This document shows, piece after piece, positions 8,570 to 16,962 of a DNA stretch of 41,180 nt. Origin of the DNA: Thermoplasmatota archaeon (GTDB taxonomy: Archaea > Thermoplasmatota > E2 > DHVEG-1). The DNA is taken from contig JAUWWG010000005.1 of NCBI GenBank assembly GCA_030616985.1, positions 1 through 41,180 on the forward strand, written 5' to 3'. A program made the translations under genes and the position numbers. The notes under the pieces are model-generated. The model ran no database searches, was not told the DNA's origin, and saw only the letters and a program-made list of their open reading frames with translations. The first letter of the stretch is position 1. The number at the start of each line of letters is the position of its first letter.

Positions 8570-9700
8570 ATGATAGAAATAGAAAAAATACAGAAATTAG
8601 TCGATTCATATGATAAAGATAAGATTACTATAGGTGTTTTGGGGGGACATTCTGCTCTGGATGTATGCAGGGGTGCTAAAAAGCATGGTTTTCGAACACT
8701 TGCAGTCTGTCAGAAAGGAAGGGAGAAAACATATACTAAGTATTACAAAACTAGGGAGGATGGGCGAGGTTGTATTGATGATACAATAATTCTTGATAAG
8801 TTCTCAGATATAACAAAACCAGAAGTTCAGGATCAGCTAAGAAAGAAAAACACCATCTTTATACATAACAGATATTTCTGGGTTTATTTTGACTTTAACG
8901 ATATAGAGAATAATTTTAATGTTCCAATTTACGGAACACGTTCTATGCTTAAACTCGAGGAAAGGGATGTACCAAAGAATCAGTATTATCTTTTGGAAAA
9001 AGCAGGAATAAGATTTCCGAAGATATTTGAATCTCCAAAAGATATTGACCGGCTTGTAATAGTCAAAGTGAATGAAGCTATTCGGGGCTATGAAAGAGCG
9101 TTTTTCTATGCTACTAGTTATGATGACTATAAGAAGAAATCTGATGAAATGCTTGAAAAAAAACAGATAACAAAAGAAGCACTTGAGAAAGCGGTAATTG
9201 AGGAATATGTTGTTGGTGCGCAGATTAATTTCAATTATTTCTATTCAGTAATTGATGATGAACTTGAGATAATGGGTACAGATACTCGGAGACAAACTAA
9301 TCTTGACGGTCTTATTAGGCTTCCAGCAAATGAACAACTGGAAGTTCTTAAGTATATGAAACCAAAAATCATCGAGACCGGTCATATCGCGGCGACAACT
9401 AAGGAATCCATTATTGAGAAAATATTCGTACTTGGTGAAAAGTTCGTCAAGACTACAAAAAAGGAATGTCCTCCCGGCATAATCGGTCCATTCGCACTTC
9501 AGGGTGCCATTGCTGCTGATACAGGAAAAGAAGAAATGGTTGTTTTTGACGTTTCAATGAGAATACCTGGAAGTCCTTTGACTCCGTTCACGCCACATTC
9601 TGGTTATCTTTATGGGGAGTCTATAAGTTATGGTGAACGGATAGCAATGGAGATAAAAAAAGCGGTAGAGATGGATAAACTCAAAGAAATTGTAAGCTAA
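8570..9700 (+). CDS. purP: FAICAR synthetase PurP (formate-dependent IMP biosynthesis)
   Basis: ATP-grasp enzyme that converts AICAR, formate and ATP to FAICAR in archaeal purine synthesis, replacing the folate-dependent PurH step. 376 residues. The N-terminal segment GVLGGHSALDVCRGAKKHGF and the central YGTRSMLKLEERDVPKNQYYLL are characteristic. The ATP-grasp region has EEYVVGAQINFNYFYS and MGTDTRRQTNLDGLIRLPA, and the C-terminus has SMRIPGSPLTPFTPHSGYL. The ribosome binding site GGGAGGATAG (8557-8566) supports the ATG at 8570. Its stop overlaps the stop of the convergent cyclo-ligase gene by 4 nt. Confidence 0.94.
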   Translation: MIEIEKIQKLVDSYDKDKITIGVLGGHSALDVCRGAKKHGFRTLAVCQKGREKTYTKYYKTREDGRGCIDDTIILDKFSDITKPEVQDQLRKKNTIFIHNRYFWVYFDFNDIENNFNVPIYGTRSMLKLEERDVPKNQYYLLEKAGIRFPKIFESPKDIDRLVIVKVNEAIRGYERAFFYATSYDDYKKKSDEMLEKKQITKEALEKAVIEEYVVGAQINFNYFYSVIDDELEIMGTDTRRQTNLDGLIRLPANEQLEVLKYMKPKIIETGHIAATTKESIIEKIFVLGEKFVKTTKKECPPGIIGPFALQGAIAADTGKEEMVVFDVSMRIPGSPLTPFTPHSGYLYGESISYGERIAMEIKKAVEMDKLKEIVS

Positions 9701-10260
9701 TGTTTGCAATATATAATTTCCTTCTCAGTAACAATCTTATGTATGGGAATATCATGCTTCTCTACATTTATTTTATCTAATATCTGCAGATGAAATGCAA
9801 GTCCTATCGATGGAGCAGTAGCACTTTCCAGCAATTTATCATAATACCCCCCGCCATGTCCAATTCTATGACCATGTTTATCGAATCCTATGCCTGGTAC
9901 AAGTATCAAATCTATTGAATCAAGTGAAACTTCAATTATACATTCCCTTCTTGGCTCTAGGATATTGTAAGCACCGTGTGTAAGATCATTCCAGTTTTTA
10001 AGTTCGGAGAGAATTAACTTCTTTTTCTCCTTGTCAGTAACAGGTACGATAATCTTTTTTCCATTTGACATACTTTCTTTTATCATATCATGCGTGTGAA
10101 CTTCATCGTCATATGATACGTAGAATAGGATTGTAGAAGCTTGTTTGAATTCATCCATTTCAAAAAGTCTTTTTTTTATTAGATTGCTTTTTTCCATCGC
10201 TTCTGATTTGGATAAATTGTTTCTTTCCCTCATTAGTTCCTTACGGAGCTTATCTTTCAT
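9697..10260 (-). CDS. 5-formyltetrahydrofolate cyclo-ligase
   Basis: ATP-dependent conversion of 5-formyl-THF to 5,10-methenyl-THF. 187 residues. The signature LILVPGIGFDKHGHRIGHGG with GGGYYDKLL gives the phosphate/folate-binding Gly-rich loop, and the N-terminal RKELMRERNNLSKSEA is typical. It is convergent with purP and shares its last bases. Together with gcvT/gcvH it points to THF rather than only methanopterin as C1 carrier. Confidence 0.93.
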   Translation of the reverse strand: MKDKLRKELMRERNNLSKSEAMEKSNLIKKRLFEMDEFKQASTILFYVSYDDEVHTHDMIKESMSNGKKIIVPVTDKEKKKLILSELKNWNDLTHGAYNILEPRRECIIEVSLDSIDLILVPGIGFDKHGHRIGHGGGYYDKLLESATAPSIGLAFHLQILDKINVEKHDIPIHKIVTEKEIIYCKH

Positions 10261-10378
10261 CTAGATATGTATGAATCTTAGAATATATAGAGATTAACCC
10301 TTTGTTTTTTAATATTATCAAAATTAGGAAAAATAAAAGAATAAGCCATAAAAAACAAAACGTCTTATCAATCAGTTA

Positions 10379-11350
10379 GTGGCAAGAAAAATATTCAAAC
10401 AAGCTAAAAAATTTCTACCATTAATAGGCATTGCAATATTTGTCTACATAGTTTATAATTTAGATATTGAAAAAATAATAGTTGTATTTCTATCGATCAA
10501 TCCAATTTTCATAATCTGTTCTTTAACTCTGACTATCCCCAGGTTGATAATTAGAAATACTGCATGGCAAATCATTCAAAAAGAACAAAAAATAACAATT
10601 AGTTTTTTCCAATCTCTTAAAATATTTTTAATAGGTTATTTCTATGGAAGTATCACCCCTGGGTACATAGGACAACTTATGAGAGTACCATATATGAAAG
10701 AAAAAACAGGGGCACCCTATGGAAAATTATTTGTCAACTCATTGATGGAGACCATAATACATACACTATCTCTTTATGGGATGATGCTAATAGGTGCATT
10801 ACTCGTTATGGGAGTTCTCCCTGAACTTCTATATATATCTGGTATATGGGTTTTGCTCCTGGCAATAATCCTCTTTTATTTTGTTAAAAGAGAAAGAGGA
10901 GAAAAACTATTTCACCTTCTTATACACTATCTCATTCCAAAGAAATTAAAAACCAATCTTTATAGATTTGTTGATACATTCTACACTGATTTTCCTGAAA
11001 TTAAAAAACTACTACTGCCACTAATTCTAGGTATTTTTACTTGGATTATCATCTTTTCTCAGGAATATATCATTGTTTTAGCTCTGGGAATTGACATTCC
11101 TTATCTCTATTTCCTATTGTTATTTCCAATTGCCAATGTTGTAGGTTTCATTCCAATAACTTTTGCAGGATTGGGAACTCGGGAGTTGACAGCTATTTTC
11201 TTGTTTTCGACTCTATTTGGAGTAGGTGAGGAAGAAGTATTTGTGTTTACTATACTGGGATTTGTTATAACTGATATATTCACGGGTTTTATTGGTTTTA
11301 TTCTTTCTTTGACTGAAACAAAAAAAAGAAACATGATATCGGCATTCTAG
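10379..11350 (+). CDS. UPF0104 / LPG-synthase-TM-like membrane protein
   Basis: A 323-residue integral membrane protein starting with GTG. About eight hydrophobic segments are visible, for example 12-28, 38-55, 75-90, 118-140, 148-170, 212-235, 240-262 and 285-308. The blocks GYFYGSITPGYIGQLMRVPYM and GFIPITFAGLGTREL are hallmarks of the UPF0104/lysylphosphatidylglycerol synthase TM family (flippase-like). Substrates are unknown in archaea; polar lipids or glycolipids are likely. The cytoplasmic aminoacyl-transfer domain of bacterial MprF is absent. It precedes the mevalonate operon on the same strand by about 80 nt, so a lipid role is plausible but not shown. Confidence 0.85.
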   Translation: MARKIFKQAKKFLPLIGIAIFVYIVYNLDIEKIIVVFLSINPIFIICSLTLTIPRLIIRNTAWQIIQKEQKITISFFQSLKIFLIGYFYGSITPGYIGQLMRVPYMKEKTGAPYGKLFVNSLMETIIHTLSLYGMMLIGALLVMGVLPELLYISGIWVLLLAIILFYFVKRERGEKLFHLLIHYLIPKKLKTNLYRFVDTFYTDFPEIKKLLLPLILGIFTWIIIFSQEYIIVLALGIDIPYLYFLLLFPIANVVGFIPITFAGLGTRELTAIFLFSTLFGVGEEEVFVFTILGFVITDIFTGFIGFILSLTETKKRNMISAF

Positions 11351-11433
11351 CTGTTTTTCACCACAAGCATAAAAAACATAAACCGATTATGGTATTTCGG
11401 TAGAAATAATCTAAGATATTCTATGTGGTAAAT

Positions 11434-12384
11434 ATGACGGGCGAGGGCATAGGTTTTGGAAAGGCGATTTTATTTAATGAACATTTTGTAGTGTATGGAG
11501 TACCGGCTATTGTCTCAGCTATTGGAAAATACACCGTTGCTAAGGTAACGCAATTTGAAGGTTCAGAGTTTAAATTTGAGGACAATAGAGGTGCAACACC
11601 TAGCTATAAGAAGGACAAATTGGATCAACAAAAGGATTCATTTGACAGAATTTTTAAAAAAATGGGACTTGACGATTCCAAAAACGGGATAAAAATTGAA
11701 CTGGGTGGCAATCTTTATGTTGCAAGCGGTATAGGTGCCAGTGCCGCCTCATGTGTCGCTGTTGCAAGAGCTCTTTCAGAGCATTTTAACCTTAATCTTT
11801 CAGATGATGAGCTTAATGATATTGCTTATGAAGGGGAGAAAGGATATCATGGGACACCATCAGGGATAGACAATACTGCGTCTACTTTTGGCGGCCTCAT
11901 ATGGTTTGAAAAAGGCGAACCCAACATCATGGAAAAAATCTCTCTTCCTACTCCAGTTAGAATTGTAATGGGTAATACTGGTAAGGTGGCCGATACAACT
12001 GCAGCGGTTGCAGGGGTAAGGGAGAGAAAAGAAAAAGATCCTGAAAAATATAAGAAAATATTCAACCGGGCAGAAAACATAGCATATTTAGCTAAAAGAG
12101 CATTGCAAGAGGAAAATTATAAAGAAGTTGGAAAACTGATGAATGAAAATCATAAGCTTCTTCAACAGATTGGAGTGTCATCGAGGGAACTTGATTTTCT
12201 CGTAAGTATTGCACGGGAACAAGGCGCTCTTGGAGCTAAACTTACTGGTGGGGGCCTTGGAGGAAACATGTTTGCTCTGACGCCTGGTAAAGACCTACAA
12301 GAAAACGTAGCAAATGCCATAGAAAAAGAAGGATTTCAAGTATTGAAAACCACCATAGGTGTAGCAAGAGAGAGTGTAGAATAA
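11434..12384 (+). CDS. mvk: Mevalonate kinase
   Basis: GHMP kinase that makes mevalonate 5-phosphate. I prefer the ATG at 11434 (MTGEGIGFGKAIL) over the in-frame GTG at 11425; this gives 316 residues. Motifs: GKAILFNEHFVVYG near the N-terminus, the ATP loop ASGIGASAASCVAVARAL, the catalytic-Asp region GTPSGIDNTASTFGG, and the C-terminal KLTGGGLGGNMFAL. The stop overlaps the next start (TAATG), so translation is coupled to the decarboxylase gene. It is the first enzyme of the five-gene operon. Confidence 0.95.
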   Translation: MTGEGIGFGKAILFNEHFVVYGVPAIVSAIGKYTVAKVTQFEGSEFKFEDNRGATPSYKKDKLDQQKDSFDRIFKKMGLDDSKNGIKIELGGNLYVASGIGASAASCVAVARALSEHFNLNLSDDELNDIAYEGEKGYHGTPSGIDNTASTFGGLIWFEKGEPNIMEKISLPTPVRIVMGNTGKVADTTAAVAGVRERKEKDPEKYKKIFNRAENIAYLAKRALQEENYKEVGKLMNENHKLLQQIGVSSRELDFLVSIAREQGALGAKLTGGGLGGNMFALTPGKDLQENVANAIEKEGFQVLKTTIGVARESVE

Positions 12385-13694
12385 TGTATCTTCGAGATTT
12401 CTTATCCAAACTTGAGCAAGAGAATAACCTAGTACGAATAAAAAAGGAAGTATCTGCAAAATATGAAATTGCAAATGTTATATATTCTCTTGACGAAAAA
12501 CCAGTTATATTTGAAAATGTTAAGGGATATGATTTCCCTGTTTTTGCTGGTATCACATCTGATCGTGACGTTATTGCTAAAGGGCTGGACACAACCAAAG
12601 ACAAACTTTTGCTTAAACTTGTAAAAGCGCTTCAAAATCCAGAAGAACCGGAGATGGTAGATGAAGCACCTTGCCAAGAAGTAATAATAAAGGATCCTGA
12701 TTTGAGTAAAATACCGATATTGTATCATCTGGAGGGAGATGGTGGTAGATACGGTTCTGCCACGGTTTCAACAATAAAAGATCCTGATACTGGCAGAAAC
12801 GTTTCATATCATCGACTTATGGAAATTGGTAAAAACAAGTTTACTGCGCGTCTTATTAAAAAAAGGCAGACTCGTACGACCTATGATAAGCTTGAGGGAG
12901 ATCTCGAAATGGCTGTGTGTGTTGGGAATTCTGTTGCAGTTATGGTTGCCGCGTCTCTCGGTCCACCACCAGGCGTTGATGAGTTTTCAATTGCAAATGC
13001 TCTTGATAAAACACCTCTAGTTAAATGTGTGACAAAAGATCTTGAAGTACCAGCTGAAACCGAGTTCGTATTTGAAGGTAGGCTCACTAGGGATCTTGAT
13101 CGCGAGGGTCCATTTGTAGATCTTACTGAAACAAGGGATTTCGAAAGACAGGAACCTGTTTTTGTTATTGATTGCATAACGCACAGAAAAGATGCAATGT
13201 ATCAAGCCTTGATTCCAGGTAGACTGGAGCATAAAATTCTCATGGGCATGCCAAAAGAACCAACTATTTATAATGAAGTAAGTAAGGTTGCAAACTGTAA
13301 GAATGTACTTGTGACAATGGGTGGTGGCTCATGGCTTCATGGCATTGTACAGATTGAAAAGAAAGATCCTGGTGATCCAAAGAAAGCTATCGAAGCTGCG
13401 TTCAATGGACATAAAAGCATGAAACATGTGGTAATCGTTGATGAGGATGTCGATATCTACAGTCCTAATGCGATAGAATGGGCAATAGCAACACGATTTC
13501 AGGGAGATAAGGACCTGGTTATAAAACCATATCAGTCAGGCAGTTCTCTCGATCCTTCAGGTAAACATGAAGCAGGTAAGAAGACACTTACGACCAAGAT
13601 CGGTGTTGATGCAACCATTCCAACAGATGTTGATAAAAGTAAATATGAGATTGTAAAATACAATAAAGTTGATATCGATGATTACCTCGGGTAA
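12384..13694 (+). CDS. UbiD-family anhydromevalonate phosphate decarboxylase
   Basis: Member of the prenylated-FMN-dependent UbiD decarboxylases, 436 residues. In the archaeal mevalonate pathway the UbiD homologue decarboxylates trans-anhydromevalonate 5-phosphate to isopentenyl phosphate. This function is assigned here from context: mevalonate kinase upstream and both phosphomevalonate dehydratase subunits downstream. Visible UbiD features are the N-terminal MYLRDFLSKLEQENNLVRI, PVIFENVKGYDFPVFAGI, the catalytic R...E...E region FEGRLTRDLDREGPFVDLTE, and PGRLEHKILMGMPKEP. A UbiX-type prenyltransferase for the cofactor is not in the window. Confidence 0.92.
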   Translation: MYLRDFLSKLEQENNLVRIKKEVSAKYEIANVIYSLDEKPVIFENVKGYDFPVFAGITSDRDVIAKGLDTTKDKLLLKLVKALQNPEEPEMVDEAPCQEVIIKDPDLSKIPILYHLEGDGGRYGSATVSTIKDPDTGRNVSYHRLMEIGKNKFTARLIKKRQTRTTYDKLEGDLEMAVCVGNSVAVMVAASLGPPPGVDEFSIANALDKTPLVKCVTKDLEVPAETEFVFEGRLTRDLDREGPFVDLTETRDFERQEPVFVIDCITHRKDAMYQALIPGRLEHKILMGMPKEPTIYNEVSKVANCKNVLVTMGGGSWLHGIVQIEKKDPGDPKKAIEAAFNGHKSMKHVVIVDEDVDIYSPNAIEWAIATRFQGDKDLVIKPYQSGSSLDPSGKHEAGKKTLTTKIGVDATIPTDVDKSKYEIVKYNKVDIDDYLG

Positions 13695-13995
13695 TGGAAA
13701 ATATGAGGTTTGGCTTAAACAGATGAAAATAGGTGATGATAGAATTTATGTTCTCGGGGGAGGAGAAAAATCTCATATAGGTGGTGTGGTTATCTGCGAA
13801 CCCAATAAATCACCAAATGTTATCCGTTTGGAAGGACATTATGATGATGTTGTGCTTGAACCAATAGCCAAGGCAGCTTGTAAAAAATTCAATACAAAGG
13901 TAGTTGCTATTGGTGGAGTACATATAGATAATGCATCGAAGGAGGAGATTGACAAAATAGTTGAAAATTGCAAGGGGTTAGTGGAATGCATCTGA
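13678..13995 (+). CDS. LpdD-like small protein, candidate prenylated-flavin chaperone
   Basis: A 105-residue protein using the ATG at 13678 (an in-frame TTG lies at 13669). It overlaps the decarboxylase gene by 17 nt and the next gene by 10 nt. The pattern GKYEVWLKQMKIGDDRI, GGGEKSHIGGVVI and VVAIGGVHIDNASKEEID resembles, from memory, the small LpdD/VdcD proteins encoded beside UbiD-type decarboxylases in bacteria, which are thought to help with the prenylated-FMN cofactor. Its place between a UbiD-family gene and the aconitase-X gene supports a role in maturing the decarboxylase. The family link is recalled rather than searched, and the role is inference. Confidence 0.6.
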   Translation: MITSGNGKYEVWLKQMKIGDDRIYVLGGGEKSHIGGVVICEPNKSPNVIRLEGHYDDVVLEPIAKAACKKFNTKVVAIGGVHIDNASKEEIDKIVENCKGLVECI

Positions 13996-15170
13996 CAAAA
14001 GAAGAAGAAAAGATACTTGATGGGGAGGAGGGAGAAGTACTTGAAAGATTGTTTAGGTTACTTGTCCGTTTAGGTGATATCTACGGTGCTGAAAAAATGA
14101 TACCTGTAGGATCAGTTCAAGTTGCAGGTGTTTCCTATAAGTCTGTTGGAGATCCCGGCCTAGCATTTCTAGAAGATATGGCATCAAAAGGAGCAAAAGT
14201 AAAAGTGCTTACATATCTCAATCCTGCTGGCATGGACCTTGAAAATTGGGAAAAACTTGGTTTTCCAAAGGATTTTGCAAAGAATCAAATCAGAGTTATG
14301 GATGCGTTCAAAAAAATGGGAATTGTTGTTACATCTACCTGTACACCATATCTTGCAGGAAATCTTCCACGATTCAGGGAGCACATAGCCTGGTCAGAAT
14401 CTTCTGCAGTTTCCTTTTCTAATTCTGTTATTGGAGCACGAACCAATAGGGAGGGTGGACCTTCTGCCCTTGCAGCTGCTCTTTGTGGCAGAACCCCAAA
14501 TTATGGTTTGCATCTTTGGGAAAAACGACAACCCAATGTTAAGATCAATGTAGATGTGAATTTAGACTTCAGCTCTGATTTTGGCGCTCTTGGTTATTTT
14601 GTCGGTAAGCAAGTTAAGAACAAGATTCCATATTTTACAGGAATAAAAGATGCAAATACTGATCAATTGAAGGCTCTTGGTGCAGCAATGGCTGCATCAG
14701 GAGCAGTTGCACTATATCATGTTGAAAATTTGACGCCTGAAACAGATTTGGTTGAAAAGGATGGTTTGGAAACAATAAATGTAAGTAAAAAAGAACTTGA
14801 CGAGACATACGAAAAGTTAAACTCTGGTAAAGATCCTGACATTGTGATCTTGGGATGTCCTCATGCATCTCTTCGGGAAATTTCAACATTGGCAGATAAG
14901 CTTAAAGGAAAACATCTGAAAAAACCTGTCTGGATATGCACTTCAAGAATGATGAAGGAGGCAGCCGATAGAATGGGCTTCACCGAAATAATTGAAAAAG
15001 CAGGAGGCAACATTGTTGCTGATACATGTATGGTAGTTTCTCCAATTGAGAGAATGGGATATAAAACAACTGGAGTTAATTCTGGGAAAGCAGCAAATTA
15101 TTTGCCAGGTTTTTGCAAGCAAGATGTGGTGTTTGCTAATATTGATAAACTTGTGGAGGGGCAAGTATGA
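13986..15170 (+). CDS. Phosphomevalonate dehydratase large subunit (aconitase X, DUF521)
   Basis: Large Fe-S subunit of the dehydratase that converts mevalonate 5-phosphate to trans-anhydromevalonate 5-phosphate. The ATG at 13986 (MHLTKEEEKILDG) gives 394 residues and overlaps the upstream gene by 10 nt. Aconitase-X features are IPVGSVQVAGVSYKSVGDPG, TSTCTPYLAGNLPR, the block WSESSAVSFSNSVIGARTNR, GGPSALAAALCGRTPNYG, GCPHASLREI and VADTCMVVSPI. The Cys residues in STCTPYL, LCGRTP and ADTCMV are candidate cluster ligands or active-site residues. The small subunit follows with a 4-nt overlap. Confidence 0.93.
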   Translation: MHLTKEEEKILDGEEGEVLERLFRLLVRLGDIYGAEKMIPVGSVQVAGVSYKSVGDPGLAFLEDMASKGAKVKVLTYLNPAGMDLENWEKLGFPKDFAKNQIRVMDAFKKMGIVVTSTCTPYLAGNLPRFREHIAWSESSAVSFSNSVIGARTNREGGPSALAAALCGRTPNYGLHLWEKRQPNVKINVDVNLDFSSDFGALGYFVGKQVKNKIPYFTGIKDANTDQLKALGAAMAASGAVALYHVENLTPETDLVEKDGLETINVSKKELDETYEKLNSGKDPDIVILGCPHASLREISTLADKLKGKHLKKPVWICTSRMMKEAADRMGFTEIIEKAGGNIVADTCMVVSPIERMGYKTTGVNSGKAANYLPGFCKQDVVFANIDKLVEGQV

Positions 15171-15550
15171 AGGGAAGAATGATATCACCAGGTACTGCTG
15201 AAGGTGTCGCGATAGTATCAACGGAACCAATAGGATTCTATGGTGGAATAGATATCGAAACTGGTATTGTTATTGAAAAAGGTCATCCGCTTGAAGGAAA
15301 ATCTGTAAAGGATAAGATACTTGTTTTTCCATGCGGTAAGGGTTCGACTGTAGGATCTTATGTTATTTATGGTATCAAGAAAAACGGTGTTGCACCGGCA
15401 GGCATTGTCAACAAGGAGACAGAGACAATAGTTGCAACAGGTGCGATACTTGCTGGGATTCCATGTGTAGATCAGATAGATATCGAGAAGATAAAAGATG
15501 GAGATATGGTTTTACTAGATGCTGATAATGCGCTTGTGACAGTACAATAA
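15167..15550 (+). CDS. Phosphomevalonate dehydratase small subunit (DUF126)
   Basis: Swivelling small subunit (127 residues) that pairs with the aconitase-X large subunit; ATGA overlap with that gene. DUF126 features are MKGRMISPGTAEGVAIVS at the N-terminus, the GHPLEGKSVKDKILVFPCGKG segment around residues 45-63, with the catalytic Ser probably in CGKGSTVGSYV, and AGIPCVDQIDI near the end. It closes the mevalonate operon. Isopentenyl phosphate kinase and IPP isomerase are not in this window. Confidence 0.93.
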   Translation: MKGRMISPGTAEGVAIVSTEPIGFYGGIDIETGIVIEKGHPLEGKSVKDKILVFPCGKGSTVGSYVIYGIKKNGVAPAGIVNKETETIVATGAILAGIPCVDQIDIEKIKDGDMVLLDADNALVTVQ

Positions 15551-15608
15551 ACATATATCCAAACTATAATTTAATACTAGAAAAAGAAGAGAGCTTTTGG
15601 CGTAATCT

Positions 15609-16778
15609 CTATAACTCTAGTATGTATCTCAATATTGGAAACATGTGTGGATGATTCTCCAGGAAGTCTAGGAATGATGTGTTGATTGCTTTGTTTTTTG
15701 GCATGCTGATTGGCAACGGATCTGACCATACGCCCTCGAGGTCATGACTATCCTTAGCTTTTACTTTGATCGCATATGACCCTCCGACATTCCATATATG
15801 AGATACGCTTACGATATCACCAGAGTTGTACGGCCCTTTCCATCCGCTTGTTGTTCCATCATCCCAATCGAACATATAGTAAATATGATCGCCATCTGGA
15901 TCAGTAGTCAACGATTCATATGAATAAGATACTCCCACTTTTCCATGTGTTGAACCTGAAGGTCTGACTGGTTTTTCTGGTGGATGATTTTCACTAGAGA
16001 TTACAACTGTTAACGCCGATGAAAAACCACTCTGAGCGCCGTAAACATCCTCGGCTTTCACTTTAACATAATATGTATCGGCAGAAGGCCACGAATGAGA
16101 GACACTGCAAGCCGATCCAGATGAATGGAAACCTGTCCATTCATCAACGATACTATCTCCGTCCCAGTCCCATCCATACTTAATATTATTACCGTCAAAA
16201 TCGGTTGTATATGTAGAATAAGTATATGGCGTTCCAACAGTTCCTGATGAATAACCAGATGGCCGATTTGGTGTATTCGGAGGCATATTATCAGATATTA
16301 CAACGGTTAGGGTGGGAGAGAAATTACTTTGGGCACCATTTATATCTTCGGCAATGACACTTAGATAATATGTTCCAGGATAAGCAAACAATATCCATAC
16401 GTTACACATTACTCCAGATGGGTGGAAAGGTGTCCAGTTATCCTCATTTACAATACCATCTCCATTAAAATCCCAACCATACTTTACATAGTCTCCATCG
16501 GGATCGGTGGTATATGTAAAATACGGATACCATATACAAGTTATTCCTGATATGGGTCCTGATGGTTTATTTGGAGTATTTGGAGGCGTATTGTTAAGTA
16601 TTATACAATGAGTTTCAAACATGGGGTCACTGGTAACAATAGTATGATCATCATACATCTTCATGATGGGATTCTTTTCAAGAGATGGCGTACTAGTTGT
16701 GTGGGTTCCTGGTGAGGATATGGCAAAACTTAGAATTAACAGCATACAAACAAAAATTCCAATTATTTTCTTTCGCAT
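15609..16778 (-). CDS. Secreted protein with three PKD-like repeats and shared C-terminal tag
   Basis: 389 residues. The signal peptide MRKKIIGIFVCMLLILSFA is followed by three PKD-type beta-sandwich repeats (about 70-165, 166-265, 266-350). Each starts with a P-x-x-P-x-x-PSG element and contains DPDGD or DFDGN and a Ca-loop-like segment (DWDGDSIVDE). The first repeat is the most diverged. After the last repeat (GVWSDPLPIS) comes a basic, then amphipathic tail: MPKNKAINTSFLDFLENHP followed by HMFPILRYILEL. The neighbour 16963-18663 carries the same tail and signal peptide, so the two are paralogues. Likely role is cell surface or S-layer-associated adhesion; no enzyme domain is seen. Confidence 0.8.
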   Translation of the reverse strand: MRKKIIGIFVCMLLILSFAISSPGTHTTSTPSLEKNPIMKMYDDHTIVTSDPMFETHCIILNNTPPNTPNKPSGPISGITCIWYPYFTYTTDPDGDYVKYGWDFNGDGIVNEDNWTPFHPSGVMCNVWILFAYPGTYYLSVIAEDINGAQSNFSPTLTVVISDNMPPNTPNRPSGYSSGTVGTPYTYSTYTTDFDGNNIKYGWDWDGDSIVDEWTGFHSSGSACSVSHSWPSADTYYVKVKAEDVYGAQSGFSSALTVVISSENHPPEKPVRPSGSTHGKVGVSYSYESLTTDPDGDHIYYMFDWDDGTTSGWKGPYNSGDIVSVSHIWNVGGSYAIKVKAKDSHDLEGVWSDPLPISMPKNKAINTSFLDFLENHPHMFPILRYILEL

Positions 16779-16962
16779 AATCTTTTCCCCCTAAAACCAA
16801 TCTACATATATCATTTAAATTTTTTGTAGAGAACCTGTTACATTTGTCGAATAATTGCACGGATATTCACTTCAACATTAATTTTAGAATGAGTTGGTAT
16901 TGGTAAATTACCTATGAAAACATTAAAGAAAGAAAAAAAGAAAATAGTTTTTGAAGATTATT

